Source: Planctomycetales bacterium (GTDB taxonomy: Bacteria; Planctomycetota; SZUA-567). Taken from it: a DNA stretch of 64,000 nt. Positions 44,486 through 54,235 of the stretch are shown one piece after another (positions within the stretch are counted from its first letter, which is position 1; each line of letters starts with the position of its first letter). Under the pieces are notes generated by a model that saw only the letters and a program-made list of their open reading frames with translations, was not told the DNA's origin and searched no databases. Both the position numbers and the translations under genes were made by a program. Location of the stretch: the NCBI GenBank assembly GCA_025997475.1, contig BNUQ01000005.1, positions 1 to 64,000 on the forward strand, in the 5' to 3' direction.

Positions 44486-47400
44486 ATGCGTATCCTGCAA
44501 ATCCGCTTCAAAAATCTCAATTCGCTCGCCGGCGAATGGCAAATCGACCTGACGCATCCGGCGTTCGCCGACGGTATTTTTGCAATTACCGGTCCGACCG
44601 GCGCGGGCAAAACGACGATTCTCGACGCGATTTGTCTCGCGCTTTACGGACGCACGCCGCGCTTGGCGAAAGCCGACCTCGCCGACAAAGACAAAAAAGA
44701 AAGCCAAATTCTCTCGCGGCAGACCGGCGACGGTTTCGCCGAAGTCGAATTCACCGTCCGCCGCGACGACCACATCAAACGTTTCCGCTGTCGCTGGACG
44801 CAACGCCGCGCGCGGCAAAAAGCCGGCGGCAAATTGCAGGACGTTGCCCGCGAAATCGCCGACGTTACCGCCGGCGCGGACGGCGCCATCCTCGCCGCGA
44901 AAACGGCGGAAGTCGAAGCCCTCGTCGCCGACCTGACCGGTATGACCTACGAGCAATTCTCGCAGTCCATCCTGCTGGCGCAGGGCGGCTTCGCCAAATT
45001 TTTGCAAGCCGCGCCCGACGAGCGCTCGCCGTTGTTGGAGCAAATCACCCGCACGGAAATTTACAGTGAAATTTCTATCGCCGCGCACGCGCGCTACGCC
45101 GCCGAGAAAAAACAATTGGAAATTTTAGCGGCGGCAATCGCCGGCGAAGCGGTGCTGACCGCCGCCGCCGAGCAACAACTCCGCGAGCAATTGGCGGCGC
45201 AGGAAAACGCCGAGCGGCTACTTGCCGCGCCGACGCAGGCGTTGCGGACGGCGGTCGATTGGCGGCGGGAAATCGCGCGTTTGGAAAACGAAGCGGCGCT
45301 TCTCGACGCGCGGGAAAACGATTGGCGGCGCCGCGCCGAAATTTTCGCGCCGCGCCAAGAACGGTTGCTGGCGGCGGAAAAAACGCTGGATTTGGCGGCG
45401 GACGCCGCCGTCCTCGCCGCTCTTCGCCGCGAGCAAAGCGCCGAGCGACAACAATTATCCGCCGTTCGCGCCGAACTGCCCGCCGCGCAAACGGCGGCGC
45501 AAGACGCGGACGCCGTCGCCGCCGCCGCCGCGCAAAAATGGCAAATCGCGAAAGAAGCGCAAGCCGCATACGTGCCGATTGGACGGCAAACGCGCCGCCT
45601 CGACGCGCAAATCGCCGAGAAAGAGCGGACGTTGGCGCAACTCGCGGCGGAAATTTCTCGACAAGAAAAAATGCGGGACGCGCTCGCCGCCGAGCAAGCG
45701 GCGACGTTGGCGGAACGCGAAAACGTTCGGCGACAACTCACGGCGACGCTCGAACGGCTCGCGGCGTCCGCCGGCGACGAGCGTTTGGTCGCCGAATTTG
45801 CCGGCATCGCCAGCCGGATTGCCCAGGCGCAAGCCGTGGACGCGCAAACGGACGCCGCGGCGGCGGCGCAAGCCGTCGCCCGCGCCGCGCAAACGGCGGA
45901 CGTTTGGCAACGTCAACAAGCGCAGTTACGGCAAGCGCAAACGGGGCTTGCGGACGCGCGTCGTTCGCTCGCCGCGCAACAAGCGGAGCGGCAAAAAATT
46001 GCGCCGGACTCCGCCGCTTTGCACCGTGAATCGTCGCGGTTGGCGCAAGAGCAACGGCAACTTGCCGACGCGGTGGAACGGCAGGGCGCGCGCGTTGCCG
46101 CGCAAACGGCGCTGGCGGCTAATCGGGCGCGGCAAACGGCGCTCGCCGCCGCCGGCCGCGACTTGACGGCGGAACTTGTCCGCGTGCAGGAGCGCCGGCA
46201 AGCGTTGGAAAACGAATGTCGGTGGCGGCGCGAAAAAGTCATCTTGCTGAACAAAATCGCCGCTTACGAAACCGACCGCGCCCATTTGCGCGACGGACAG
46301 CCCTGTCCGCTGTGCGGCGCGTTGTCCCATCCGTTGGCGTTTCCGGCGGCGCCCGACGCCGCGGAGTTAGCGGCGGCGGAAGACGCTCTACGCGCGATTA
46401 ACGAAACCGTCGCCGACCGGCGTAGCGTTTTGGCGCGGACGGAAAATGACCGCCGATACGCGCTCGCCGAGGAGGACAACCTGACGCGCACCCTTGCCGA
46501 TATTGACCAAAAACTGACGGACATTTTCCCCGACGCCGTTCCCGATGCCGCCGAATTGGCGCGACGCCAAGCGGCGAACACGGAGCAGTGCCGGAGCGCG
46601 GCGGCATTGGCGCGACAAGTCGAGGAATTAGAAAAAGCGATTAGCGCCCAACAAATTATTTTTGCGCAGGCGCAAGCGGCGGCGGCGCAAGCCGAGCGCG
46701 ACGCGCAAACCGCGCAACATCAAAATGAAACCGCCGCGCAGGACGCGGCGCGGCTGAACGCCGAAGTTGCCGACCGGCGGCGGCAAAGCGAGCGATTGTG
46801 GACGGCGCTCGCGGCGGAAACGCAAATTTTCGGCGGCGCGGTTTTGACGGCGGCAAACGCGGCGGCGACGCAAACCCTGCTCGCCGACCGGCGGCGGTTG
46901 TGGTTGGAACGGCAAGCCGAAAAAGAGACGCTGACGCGCCGCGGCGAGCGGCTGACCGCGCAAGCTGACGAACGCGCCAAACAACAGGCGCAACTCGCGA
47001 CCGAAGACCGCCGCGCCGAAGGGCAACGGCAACAAAGCGAAATCGCCGAATGGCGCGAACGGCGGCGGCAACTCGCGGGCGACGAAAATCCCGACGACGC
47101 GGAAAAATGTTTATCCGACGCGCTCGCCGGCTCGGAGAGCGAAGTCGCGACCGCGCGGTCGAACGCCGCAAGCGCGCGGCAGCAATGCGCGCAAAAAGAG
47201 GCGGAGGCGGCGCGATTATTGCCGGCAATCGCGGCGCGGGAAAATTTACTGACCGCGCAAACCGCCGCCTTCGGTCGCCGTTTGCGGGAACGCGGTTTTG
47301 CCGACGAAGCCGCGTATCAAGCCGCCGGTCTGCCGACGGCGGAACGCGAGGAATTGCGCCGGCAAGCCGCGCAATTGCAAGACGAACAAACGACGCTCGC

Positions 47401-48142
47401 GGCATTACGGCAAAAAAACGTCGCGCAATTAACGACGGAGCGGGAGAAAAATTTGGCGCCCGCGACGCTCGCCGAATTGACCGCGCAACTGGCGGCGGCG
47501 GAAGAACGACAACGCGCCCAACAAAACGCCGTCGGCGCGTTGCGGCAACAAATCGCCGCGAACGAGGCGCGAAAAAGCGCGGTCGCCGCGCGGCGGGAAA
47601 AACACGACCGGCAAAAAGAGCAATGCGACCGGTGGGGGGCGTTGGCGGAACTTATCGGCTCGCACGACGGCAAAAAATTTCGTAATTTCGCGCAAGGGTT
47701 GACGTTTGAAATGATGGTCCAACACGCCAACGCGCAGTTGCGCCGCTTGACCGACCGCTACCGGCTGACGCGCGACCACCGCGAGCCGCTGAACCTCAAT
47801 GTGATTGACGACTATCAAGCCGGCGAAATCCGCTCGACGAAAAATCTCTCCGGCGGCGAAAGTTTTTTAGTCAGTTTGGCGTTGGCGCTCGGCTTGTCGC
47901 GAATGGTCGGGCGGATGAGCGTGGACTCGCTGTTTCTCGACGAGGGCTTCGGGACGCTCGACGACGAGGCGCTGGCGACGGCGTTGAAAGCGTTGAGCGG
48001 TCTGCGGTCGGGCGGCAAATTGATTGGCGTGATTTCGCACGTCGAAGCGCTGAAAGAACGTATCAACACGCGCATCGAAGTAACGCCGCGCTCCGGCGGA
48101 CGGAGCGGGCTAAATGGTCCGGGATGCGCGGAGAACCGTTAA
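44486..48142 (+). CDS. sbcC: SMC-like nuclease subunit SbcC (Rad50 homologue)
   Basis: 1218 residues. Walker A GPTGAGKT (36-43) and FSQSILLAQGGFAKFLQAAP lie at the N-terminus. Two very long Ala/Gln/Arg-rich coiled coils flank a zinc hook CPLCG (about residue 607). The C-terminus has the ABC signature LSGGESFLVSLALALG (about 1121) and Walker B FLDEGFGTLD. SbcC with SbcD opens hairpins and DNA ends. SbcD, normally just upstream, is absent from the whole window. A type II restriction-methylation gene follows after 89 bp, so a link to DNA defence is conceivable. Confidence 0.92.
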   Translation: MRILQIRFKNLNSLAGEWQIDLTHPAFADGIFAITGPTGAGKTTILDAICLALYGRTPRLAKADLADKDKKESQILSRQTGDGFAEVEFTVRRDDHIKRFRCRWTQRRARQKAGGKLQDVAREIADVTAGADGAILAAKTAEVEALVADLTGMTYEQFSQSILLAQGGFAKFLQAAPDERSPLLEQITRTEIYSEISIAAHARYAAEKKQLEILAAAIAGEAVLTAAAEQQLREQLAAQENAERLLAAPTQALRTAVDWRREIARLENEAALLDARENDWRRRAEIFAPRQERLLAAEKTLDLAADAAVLAALRREQSAERQQLSAVRAELPAAQTAAQDADAVAAAAAQKWQIAKEAQAAYVPIGRQTRRLDAQIAEKERTLAQLAAEISRQEKMRDALAAEQAATLAERENVRRQLTATLERLAASAGDERLVAEFAGIASRIAQAQAVDAQTDAAAAAQAVARAAQTADVWQRQQAQLRQAQTGLADARRSLAAQQAERQKIAPDSAALHRESSRLAQEQRQLADAVERQGARVAAQTALAANRARQTALAAAGRDLTAELVRVQERRQALENECRWRREKVILLNKIAAYETDRAHLRDGQPCPLCGALSHPLAFPAAPDAAELAAAEDALRAINETVADRRSVLARTENDRRYALAEEDNLTRTLADIDQKLTDIFPDAVPDAAELARRQAANTEQCRSAAALARQVEELEKAISAQQIIFAQAQAAAAQAERDAQTAQHQNETAAQDAARLNAEVADRRRQSERLWTALAAETQIFGGAVLTAANAAATQTLLADRRRLWLERQAEKETLTRRGERLTAQADERAKQQAQLATEDRRAEGQRQQSEIAEWRERRRQLAGDENPDDAEKCLSDALAGSESEVATARSNAASARQQCAQKEAEAARLLPAIAARENLLTAQTAAFGRRLRERGFADEAAYQAAGLPTAEREELRRQAAQLQDEQTTLAALRQKNVAQLTTEREKNLAPATLAELTAQLAAAEERQRAQQNAVGALRQQIAANEARKSAVAARREKHDRQKEQCDRWGALAELIGSHDGKKFRNFAQGLTFEMMVQHANAQLRRLTDRYRLTRDHREPLNLNVIDDYQAGEIRSTKNLSGGESFLVSLALALGLSRMVGRMSVDSLFLDEGFGTLDDEALATALKALSGLRSGGKLIGVISHVEALKERINTRIEVTPRSGGRSGLNGPGCAENR

Positions 48143-48231
48143 AAGTTCATTTTTATCGCCATTTGATTTTGCGGCAGAATCGGAATAATTTATCAAAACG
48201 TTTCGCGCCCCGTGGCGGAGAGGGAGTATTT

Positions 48232-50934
48232 ATGAACCAGCGACTGTCGCAAAAAGAAATCAAGGAATTTTCCGCGCGGCTCGCCGACGCGCGGTCGCAA
48301 GCGAAAATTTCGGGGCAAGAAGCCGAGAAGTTGGTCGAGGGCGCATACCACGACGTTTTTTTACGCTATTTCAAAAGGAATTACGACACGGTGAAGTTGA
48401 CCGCGCCGCATCAAACCGACGGCTTAATCGAAGTCGGCGACGTTAATCTTTTCGCGCAAATCGCCATTCGCTTGCTGATTGAAACGAAATTCGATTTGCG
48501 TTTGTCGGTGAGCAAAGGCAATCGGTGCAAAGTAATCGCCCAGTTGATTTATTACCTGAAAAAATTCGAGCAGAGCGGCGATTCTTTGCCGAATGTGCTG
48601 TTGGTCGGCGATGTCAACAATATGTTCGTGCTTTACACGGCGGCGGTCGCGGCGTATCTCCAAAACGACTACGACTGGACTATCGCGCCGTCGGCGGCGT
48701 ATAAAGAGGAAAAACTTTTCGGCGAGTTGTTGAACGACAAAAATTTGTCGCCTTATGTGTATGAAATTCGCAGTCCGCATTTCGACCTTCACTACGTTTT
48801 TTCGTCGATTGAGCAGTTGGCGCAAAACGGCGGCGTGATTGAAAAAATTAAAGTCGGCGACGAGATTTTATTGAAGGCGTTTTTGGAATTTCAGCGCGTC
48901 GTCTATAAAGGCATCGTCGCGCAAACCAAAGAACAGATGAGCGTTTTCGTGTTGTCGCTCCTCGGCGACGCGGACGTTTATTTGCACCCGAACAAGCCGA
49001 ATGTGTTGAAAGTCCGCGAAAAAGAAATCCGGCTGAACGGCGCGGATTATCTGACGTATTTTTCGCGCTATGACAAATCGAACTACACGCTCGACGAACA
49101 GAAAAGAATTACCGCGATTGCCGACCGCTTGATTGCCGAATTAGACCGCCGTTTTACCGGCGATTATTGGACGCCGGTGTTATGGGCGAACGAGGCGCAC
49201 AATTTAATCGGCACGGAACTCGGCGCCGATTGGCGGCAAAAATATGTCGTCTGGGATTGCGCTTGCGGGACGAAAAATTTGACGCGCGACTATCACGACT
49301 TCGCCGAATTGTATTGCTCGACTTTGCACCCCGAGGAATTGGAAATCGCGAGCGATTACAACCCGAAGGCGACGACATTTCAATACGACTTTTTGAACGA
49401 CGACATTGCTCTGCACAAATACGAATTGGCGGAGGTGGCGATTCGCGGCTGGAAATTGCCGCCCGCGTTGTTGCGGGCGTTGATTGCCAAAAAGCCCGTC
49501 GTGTTGTTTACCAATCCGCCGTATGGACAGCCGACGAACGCGACGGCGGTAACGTCCGGCACCGGCAACAAATCGCGGCAAATTGTCGGCGGCGGCGAGC
49601 GCGGGATTGCCGACACCGAGATCGGGAAGTTAATGCGCCAAGAAAATTTCGGACACGCGACGATGGAACTCTGCACCCAATTTATTTATCGGGCGCAATT
49701 ATTGGCAAAAACGTTCGGCTACGAGCAGGACTTTCACCTGTTGTTTTACAGCGTGAATTTTCTCATCAGTCCGAATTTCAGCGTTTTTACCGAGCAATTT
49801 ACGCGGCGGTTTAAGTTCCAGCAGGGTTTTATGTTTAACGCCGGCGAGTTTCACGGCACGGCGTCAACGTGGGGCGTGTTGTTTTCGCATTTCGCTTTGC
49901 AACCCCGTAAAAAGGCGGTAGCCGCCGGCAAGCCGCTAGCGGGTTTTGCCTTCACCGTGAAAGAATCGTTTGCCGAAAAATTAACCGGCGAAATCGCCGT
50001 TCGCAACGTCGGACGGCAAATCAGTAAGACCGTGCCCAAAGGCGGCAATATCCGCGACTGGTTAGCCGAAATAAAAATCTCCGCCGCGGCGTATCGCGGC
50101 GGCGATTATCCGCGGGCAAACGGTTTTAACTTACCGGCGGGCAAACAGCCGTGCGGCGTTTATCGGGAAGGCGCGCTCGGTTATTTACAAATCATCGGCG
50201 GGTCGGTGAAAAAGTCGGGCAAGGATTTATTTTTGCAATCGACGATGAATTATGCCGACCACGGCGTTACGGTAACGGCGGCGAATTTCGCGCGGGCAAT
50301 GGCGGCGTTCGCGACGCGCAAAACGCTTCTACCGTCGCTGGCTGAAAAAAAATCCTTATGGGCGCGGGAAAAAGACGTTTTCCGTCGTCCGTCGGAAAAG
50401 TTTCAGCAAGCGGCGGATTGGCAAAATTTCGTTAATGATTGCGTGGTCTATGGCTTGTTTTGCGCCGGCGCGAATATGACGGCGTTGCGCGGTTTTGCCT
50501 ACGGCGGGAACGGCAAAAAATACGACGTGAAAAACGAGTTCTTTTATTTGGCGAAAAAAGACGTTGAAAAGTTGGCGGCGAAAAATCACTTTATCGAAAG
50601 TGAGCGCGACGCCGCCGGCGACGCGGAGAGTTTTGTTTATTCGTATTTACAATCACAAAAATTGTCGCCGGTCGCGGCGGCGCTTTTAACTTGCGCCCGC
50701 GATTACACCCGCGCCGCCTTTCGGTTTCGCGGCGAATATCACGCCGTTCATCCCGAATATCATTTGCTCGCGTGGGACGCCGGTTGGCTACAACAATATA
50801 AAATGACGCAATCGCAGGACGCGCTACCGGCGGCGAAAGCGGCGCTGGCGAACGACTACGCTGATTTCAAGCGGCGCTTGCGCGTCCTCGGCGACCAAAT
50901 TTTGGCGGCGGCGGAAGCGGACGAGATGATTTAG
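48232..50934 (+). CDS. single-chain type II restriction-methylation enzyme (type IIG-like)
   Basis: 900 residues from the ATG at 48232 (GAGAGGGAG upstream). The N-terminal part has a likely PD-(D/E)xK nuclease site: Asp63 (TDGLIEVGD) and Glu84-Thr-Lys86 (LLIETKFD). The methyltransferase part has motif I as VWDCACGTKNLTRDY (340-354), where the usual GxG reads GTK, and catalytic NPPYG (428-432). Target recognition presumably occupies the C-terminal third. Such enzymes cut and methylate DNA without a separate nuclease gene. It follows sbcC on the same strand. The altered motif I may weaken cofactor binding. Confidence 0.8.
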   Translation: MNQRLSQKEIKEFSARLADARSQAKISGQEAEKLVEGAYHDVFLRYFKRNYDTVKLTAPHQTDGLIEVGDVNLFAQIAIRLLIETKFDLRLSVSKGNRCKVIAQLIYYLKKFEQSGDSLPNVLLVGDVNNMFVLYTAAVAAYLQNDYDWTIAPSAAYKEEKLFGELLNDKNLSPYVYEIRSPHFDLHYVFSSIEQLAQNGGVIEKIKVGDEILLKAFLEFQRVVYKGIVAQTKEQMSVFVLSLLGDADVYLHPNKPNVLKVREKEIRLNGADYLTYFSRYDKSNYTLDEQKRITAIADRLIAELDRRFTGDYWTPVLWANEAHNLIGTELGADWRQKYVVWDCACGTKNLTRDYHDFAELYCSTLHPEELEIASDYNPKATTFQYDFLNDDIALHKYELAEVAIRGWKLPPALLRALIAKKPVVLFTNPPYGQPTNATAVTSGTGNKSRQIVGGGERGIADTEIGKLMRQENFGHATMELCTQFIYRAQLLAKTFGYEQDFHLLFYSVNFLISPNFSVFTEQFTRRFKFQQGFMFNAGEFHGTASTWGVLFSHFALQPRKKAVAAGKPLAGFAFTVKESFAEKLTGEIAVRNVGRQISKTVPKGGNIRDWLAEIKISAAAYRGGDYPRANGFNLPAGKQPCGVYREGALGYLQIIGGSVKKSGKDLFLQSTMNYADHGVTVTAANFARAMAAFATRKTLLPSLAEKKSLWAREKDVFRRPSEKFQQAADWQNFVNDCVVYGLFCAGANMTALRGFAYGGNGKKYDVKNEFFYLAKKDVEKLAAKNHFIESERDAAGDAESFVYSYLQSQKLSPVAAALLTCARDYTRAAFRFRGEYHAVHPEYHLLAWDAGWLQQYKMTQSQDALPAAKAALANDYADFKRRLRVLGDQILAAAEADEMI

Positions 50935-51534
50935 GCGCATAATCTAAAGAAAAAGAACTTATAGTAGTTTGATTTTAAAAATGAGCCGCGGCATACCGTA
51001 ATTAAGAATTACAAACTCAGGTTACGCGCGCCCCAAAATAGCAACTGACTTGACAAAGATAAAATCCTTAAAAAAACGCCGTAGGCGTTTAATTTGAATA
51101 ACGTCAAGCGACACGTTCTATCGTCGCGCCGGTCGGGGATAACGCCGCCCAATGACCGAACCCCGAAGGGGTTCAACAAATAGTTCAACCCCTGTCGGGG
51201 TTGAGATTGGCGGGGCGCTTTTCCCCGAGTTACGCGGCGGATACCGCCTCGCCGCTCCACTCGGGGTTATTCACATTAAGCCCCTGTCGGGGCTTTTAGC
51301 GGAGTTGATGATGACAAATTCGCGTAACATGAATTAAGTAAAATTTAGTTCAATTTTTAAGTCAAACGACCATATTTCTCACAGAGCCACAGCGGCACGG
51401 AGAGAGAAAAGAGAAAATATAACTTTTGTTTTTTCTCTGTGGAACGCTGTGTCTCTGTGCCTCTGTGAGAAACAAAAACTTCGTGCCAATTCGTGTAATT
51501 CGTGGACAAATTTCTTGCTCCTGAAAAAAACACT
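50935..51534. other. 600-bp gene-free stretch made of repeats
   Basis: No coding frame is credible. From about 51050 to 51140 lie short GC-rich palindromes. A 150-bp repeat at 51185-51335 matches the reverse complement of 24628-24790. From 51375 to 51475 there is a long imperfect hairpin (CTCACAGAGCCACAGCGGCA ... TGTGTCTCTGTGCCTCTGTG), also seen between pstA and pstB. Confidence 0.75.
51185..51335. repeat. dispersed 160-bp repeat, copy 2
   Basis: Reverse complement of 24628-24790 with few differences. It includes GGGGTTGAGATT, GCGGCGGATACCGCCTCGCC and GGAGTTGATGATGACAAATT. Confidence 0.8.
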
Positions 51535-52638
51535 ATGGCAAAATCCGCTTCCCCCGCCGCTTCTTACGCCGACCACCGGCGCGCCGTCAAGGACGCGGCG
51601 GAGAAATTGCCGCCGCTCGTCGTCTTGACCGGCGCCGAGACCTATCTCGCCGACGCGGCGCTGACGCTTCTGCGCGCCCGTTTTCGCGAAAAATTTCCGG
51701 CGCTCACCGAAACCGTCTTTTACGGCGACGGTAAAGGGACGCAGTCCCAAACCTTATCGGCGGTGAACGCCGAATTGAGCGGCGGTAATTTGTTCGGCGG
51801 CGAGAAATTAGTGATTTTTCGCCGCGCGCAGAGCGAACTATTTCCGGTGAAAATCAGCGACGCCGCCGACCGCGCCTTGCGCGAATTTGCCGCTTATTGG
51901 CAGGCGCCGGCGGACGGCGTTTTCGGCGTCGTCGAAGTCGAAAAAATCAACGCCGCGCGTTCCGTTGGCAAGGGCTTGGCAAACGCCGTCGTCATTCCTT
52001 GCCCGCAGTTGGCGAATCCGTCGCGCGACTTGGACGACTGGACGCGGCAGACCGCGCAGGCGCAAGGCAAAACTCTCAGCCGCGACGCGGTCGAGTTATT
52101 ATGCCGTTGCCACGGCGGCGATTTGCGCGCGCTCGCCGACGAAATCGAAAAGTGCGCGTTGTATTTAGGCGACGAAGCGGCGGAAATCACCGCCGAGACG
52201 GCGGCGAAATTTTTGCCGGACGGGCAGGATTTCAACCGCTTCGGTTTGACCAACGCTTTGGAGCGCCGGAACCGCGCCGAAGCGTTGCGCTACGCGCGGC
52301 TGTTGACGGACGGGGCGCGCGACGAAAAAGGAAAATGGAAGGGCGGGGCGGACGCGGCGAACGCGACGCTGGCGATGGTGGCGAGCCGCTTTGAGCAATT
52401 GGCGCGGGCGCGGCTCGGCGACGGCGGCGACGTGGCGGCGCGGCTGAAATTATCGCCGTGGCTCGCGGATAAAATCGCCGAAGCGGCACGGAATTTTTTA
52501 CCGGCGCAAATCGTCGCCGCGTTGGAAATTATCGCCGCCGAAATTCACGCCACCCACGCCACCGGCGCCGACGCCGAATTTTCGTTGGACAAGGTGGTCG
52601 CGGCGATTTGTAAAACAGAGTTGAGAGTTGAGAGTTAA
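51535..52638 (+). CDS. holA: DNA polymerase III delta subunit
   Basis: 367 residues from the ATG at 51535. The clamp-loader fold starts with LVVLTGAETYLADAALTLLR and has GGNLFGGEKLVIFR in the sensor region. DLRALADEIEKCALYL follows, and then a helical collar domain. Delta opens the beta clamp. It is followed by ugd. The last eight residues (TELRVES and neighbours) and the TAA are encoded by GTTGAGA-type heptamers, so the repeat has altered the C-terminus. Confidence 0.9.
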   Translation: MAKSASPAASYADHRRAVKDAAEKLPPLVVLTGAETYLADAALTLLRARFREKFPALTETVFYGDGKGTQSQTLSAVNAELSGGNLFGGEKLVIFRRAQSELFPVKISDAADRALREFAAYWQAPADGVFGVVEVEKINAARSVGKGLANAVVIPCPQLANPSRDLDDWTRQTAQAQGKTLSRDAVELLCRCHGGDLRALADEIEKCALYLGDEAAEITAETAAKFLPDGQDFNRFGLTNALERRNRAEALRYARLLTDGARDEKGKWKGGADAANATLAMVASRFEQLARARLGDGGDVAARLKLSPWLADKIAEAARNFLPAQIVAALEIIAAEIHATHATGADAEFSLDKVVAAICKTELRVES

Positions 52639-52715
52639 GAGTTGAGCAGTGGTTGCGCTTCGCGCATCTTAAAAATAAAACTCCACCCTCTCAACTCTCA
52701 ACTCTCAACTCTGCT
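52618..52715. repeat. heptamer hairpin repeat, GTTGAGA type
   Basis: GTTGAGA units, core GTTGCGCTTCGCGCATCTTA with AAAACTCCAC, then CTCAACT units. The orientation of the core is reversed relative to the copies at 14.8 and 33.1 kb. Confidence 0.92.
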
Positions 52716-52734
52716 CTACAAAAAGGAGAAAAAA

Positions 52735-54084
52735 ATGCGTATCGGCGTTATCGGCGCGGGCTACGTCGGTTTGGTAACCGGCGTGTGTTTGGCGGAAATG
52801 GGCAATCACGTTACGCTCGCCGACATCAATCACGACAAAATCGCCGCGCTCCAAAACGGGCAAGTCCCGATTTTTGAGCCCGGTTTAGACGAATTATTGC
52901 ACCGCAACGTCAGCGGCGGGCGGCTGTTTTTTACCACCGCCGTCGCGGCGGCGGCAAGCGACCAAGAAGCGGTTTTTCTCGCCGTCGGCACGCCGATGGG
53001 CGACGCGGGCGCGGCGGATTTGCGCTATATTTACGCCGCCGCCGCGACCGTCGCGGCGGCGCTGACGCGCCCCGCGGTGATTGTCATTAAGTCAACCGTG
53101 CCGGCGGGGACGAACGCGGCGTTGACGGAAAAAATCGCGCCGCTCGCGCCGGTCAAATTCTCCGTCGTCAGCAATCCCGAATTTCTCAAAGAGGGCGCGG
53201 CGGTGGCGGATTTTATGAAGCCCGACCGCGTGGTCATCGGCAGTCGTGAAAAGTGGGCGGAAGAAGTGATGCGCCAACTTTACGCGCCGTTTTTGCGCAA
53301 CGACCATCCGCTGATGACGATGGACCCGGAAAGCGCCGAAATGGTCAAATACGCCAGCAACGCGATGCTCGCCTGCCGGATTTCGTTCGTCAACGAAATG
53401 GCGCGGCTTTGCGAGCGGCTCGGCGCCGACATCGAAGCGGTGCGGCGCGGCGTCGCCGCCGACGCGCGGATTGGCGGCGCGTTTTTATTCGCGGGTTTGG
53501 GCTACGGCGGCTCGTGTTTTCCGAAAGACGTGCGGGCGCTGATGCATCTGGCGGGCGACGCCGGTGTGGACGCGCCGTTGTGCGCGGCAATCGACGCGGT
53601 GAACGTTGAGCAACGGTTGGCGCTATTGCCGTTTATCGACCGGCATTTTCCGCGCGACCTGACCGGCAAAAAATTCGCCGTGTGGGGCTTGGCGTTCAAG
53701 CCGCAAACCGACGACGTGCGGGAAGCGCCGGCGTTGTATCTCATCAAAGAATTGCTGGCGCGCGGCGCGGCGGTGGCGGCGTATGACCCGCAAGCGCGCG
53801 ACACGGCGCGGCGGGAACTGTCGGCGGACGGTGTGAATGGCGGCGTGGATTTGGTAACCGGCGCTTACGCGGCGCTGACGGACGCCGACGCGCTGATTAT
53901 TTGCACCGAGTGGAACGAATTTCGCTCGCCCGATTTCGCGCGGATTAAACAGACGCTCAAACAGCCGCTGATTTTTGACGGACGCAATCTCTACGCGCCG
54001 GCGGTCGCCGCCGCAAACGGATTCGCGTATTATTCCGTCGGGAGAAGAGCGGTGCGCGTAGAGCAATTACGAAATACGAATTAA
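52735..54084 (+). CDS. ugd: UDP-glucose 6-dehydrogenase
   Basis: 449 residues from the ATG at 52735, behind AAAAGGAGAA. The N-terminal Rossmann motif is GVIGAGYVGLVTG. The conserved EFLKEGAAVADFMKPDRVVIG follows, and the catalytic cysteine is Cys261 in GYGGSCFPKDV. It oxidises UDP-glucose to UDP-glucuronate for surface polysaccharides. No polysaccharide cluster is next to it, although a glycosyltransferase remnant lies at 41.5 kb. The final residues and stop lie in an AATTACG-type array. Confidence 0.95.
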   Translation: MRIGVIGAGYVGLVTGVCLAEMGNHVTLADINHDKIAALQNGQVPIFEPGLDELLHRNVSGGRLFFTTAVAAAASDQEAVFLAVGTPMGDAGAADLRYIYAAAATVAAALTRPAVIVIKSTVPAGTNAALTEKIAPLAPVKFSVVSNPEFLKEGAAVADFMKPDRVVIGSREKWAEEVMRQLYAPFLRNDHPLMTMDPESAEMVKYASNAMLACRISFVNEMARLCERLGADIEAVRRGVAADARIGGAFLFAGLGYGGSCFPKDVRALMHLAGDAGVDAPLCAAIDAVNVEQRLALLPFIDRHFPRDLTGKKFAVWGLAFKPQTDDVREAPALYLIKELLARGAAVAAYDPQARDTARRELSADGVNGGVDLVTGAYAALTDADALIICTEWNEFRSPDFARIKQTLKQPLIFDGRNLYAPAVAAANGFAYYSVGRRAVRVEQLRNTN

Positions 54085-54111
54085 AAATTACGAATGGCAG
54101 AGAGCGAGTTG

Positions 54112-54227
54112 GTCGTCGGTAGTTTTTAGTTGGTAGTGGTGGAGTTTTTGTTAGCAAATCCGCAAGCGCCCGCGAAGCGAGTTCTTGCCAATAAAAACTC
54201 CGCAATTTTTAATTTTTAATTGTTCTT
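54112..54227. repeat. heptamer hairpin repeat, AGTTGGT left arm and AATTTTT right arm
   Basis: TAGTTGG units, GGTGGAGTTTTTGTTAGCAA, CGCCCGCGAAGCG, TTGCCAATAAAAACTCCGC, then AATTTTTAATTTTTAATTG. The arms differ in type. Confidence 0.85.
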
Positions 54228-54235
54228 GCAAAACT

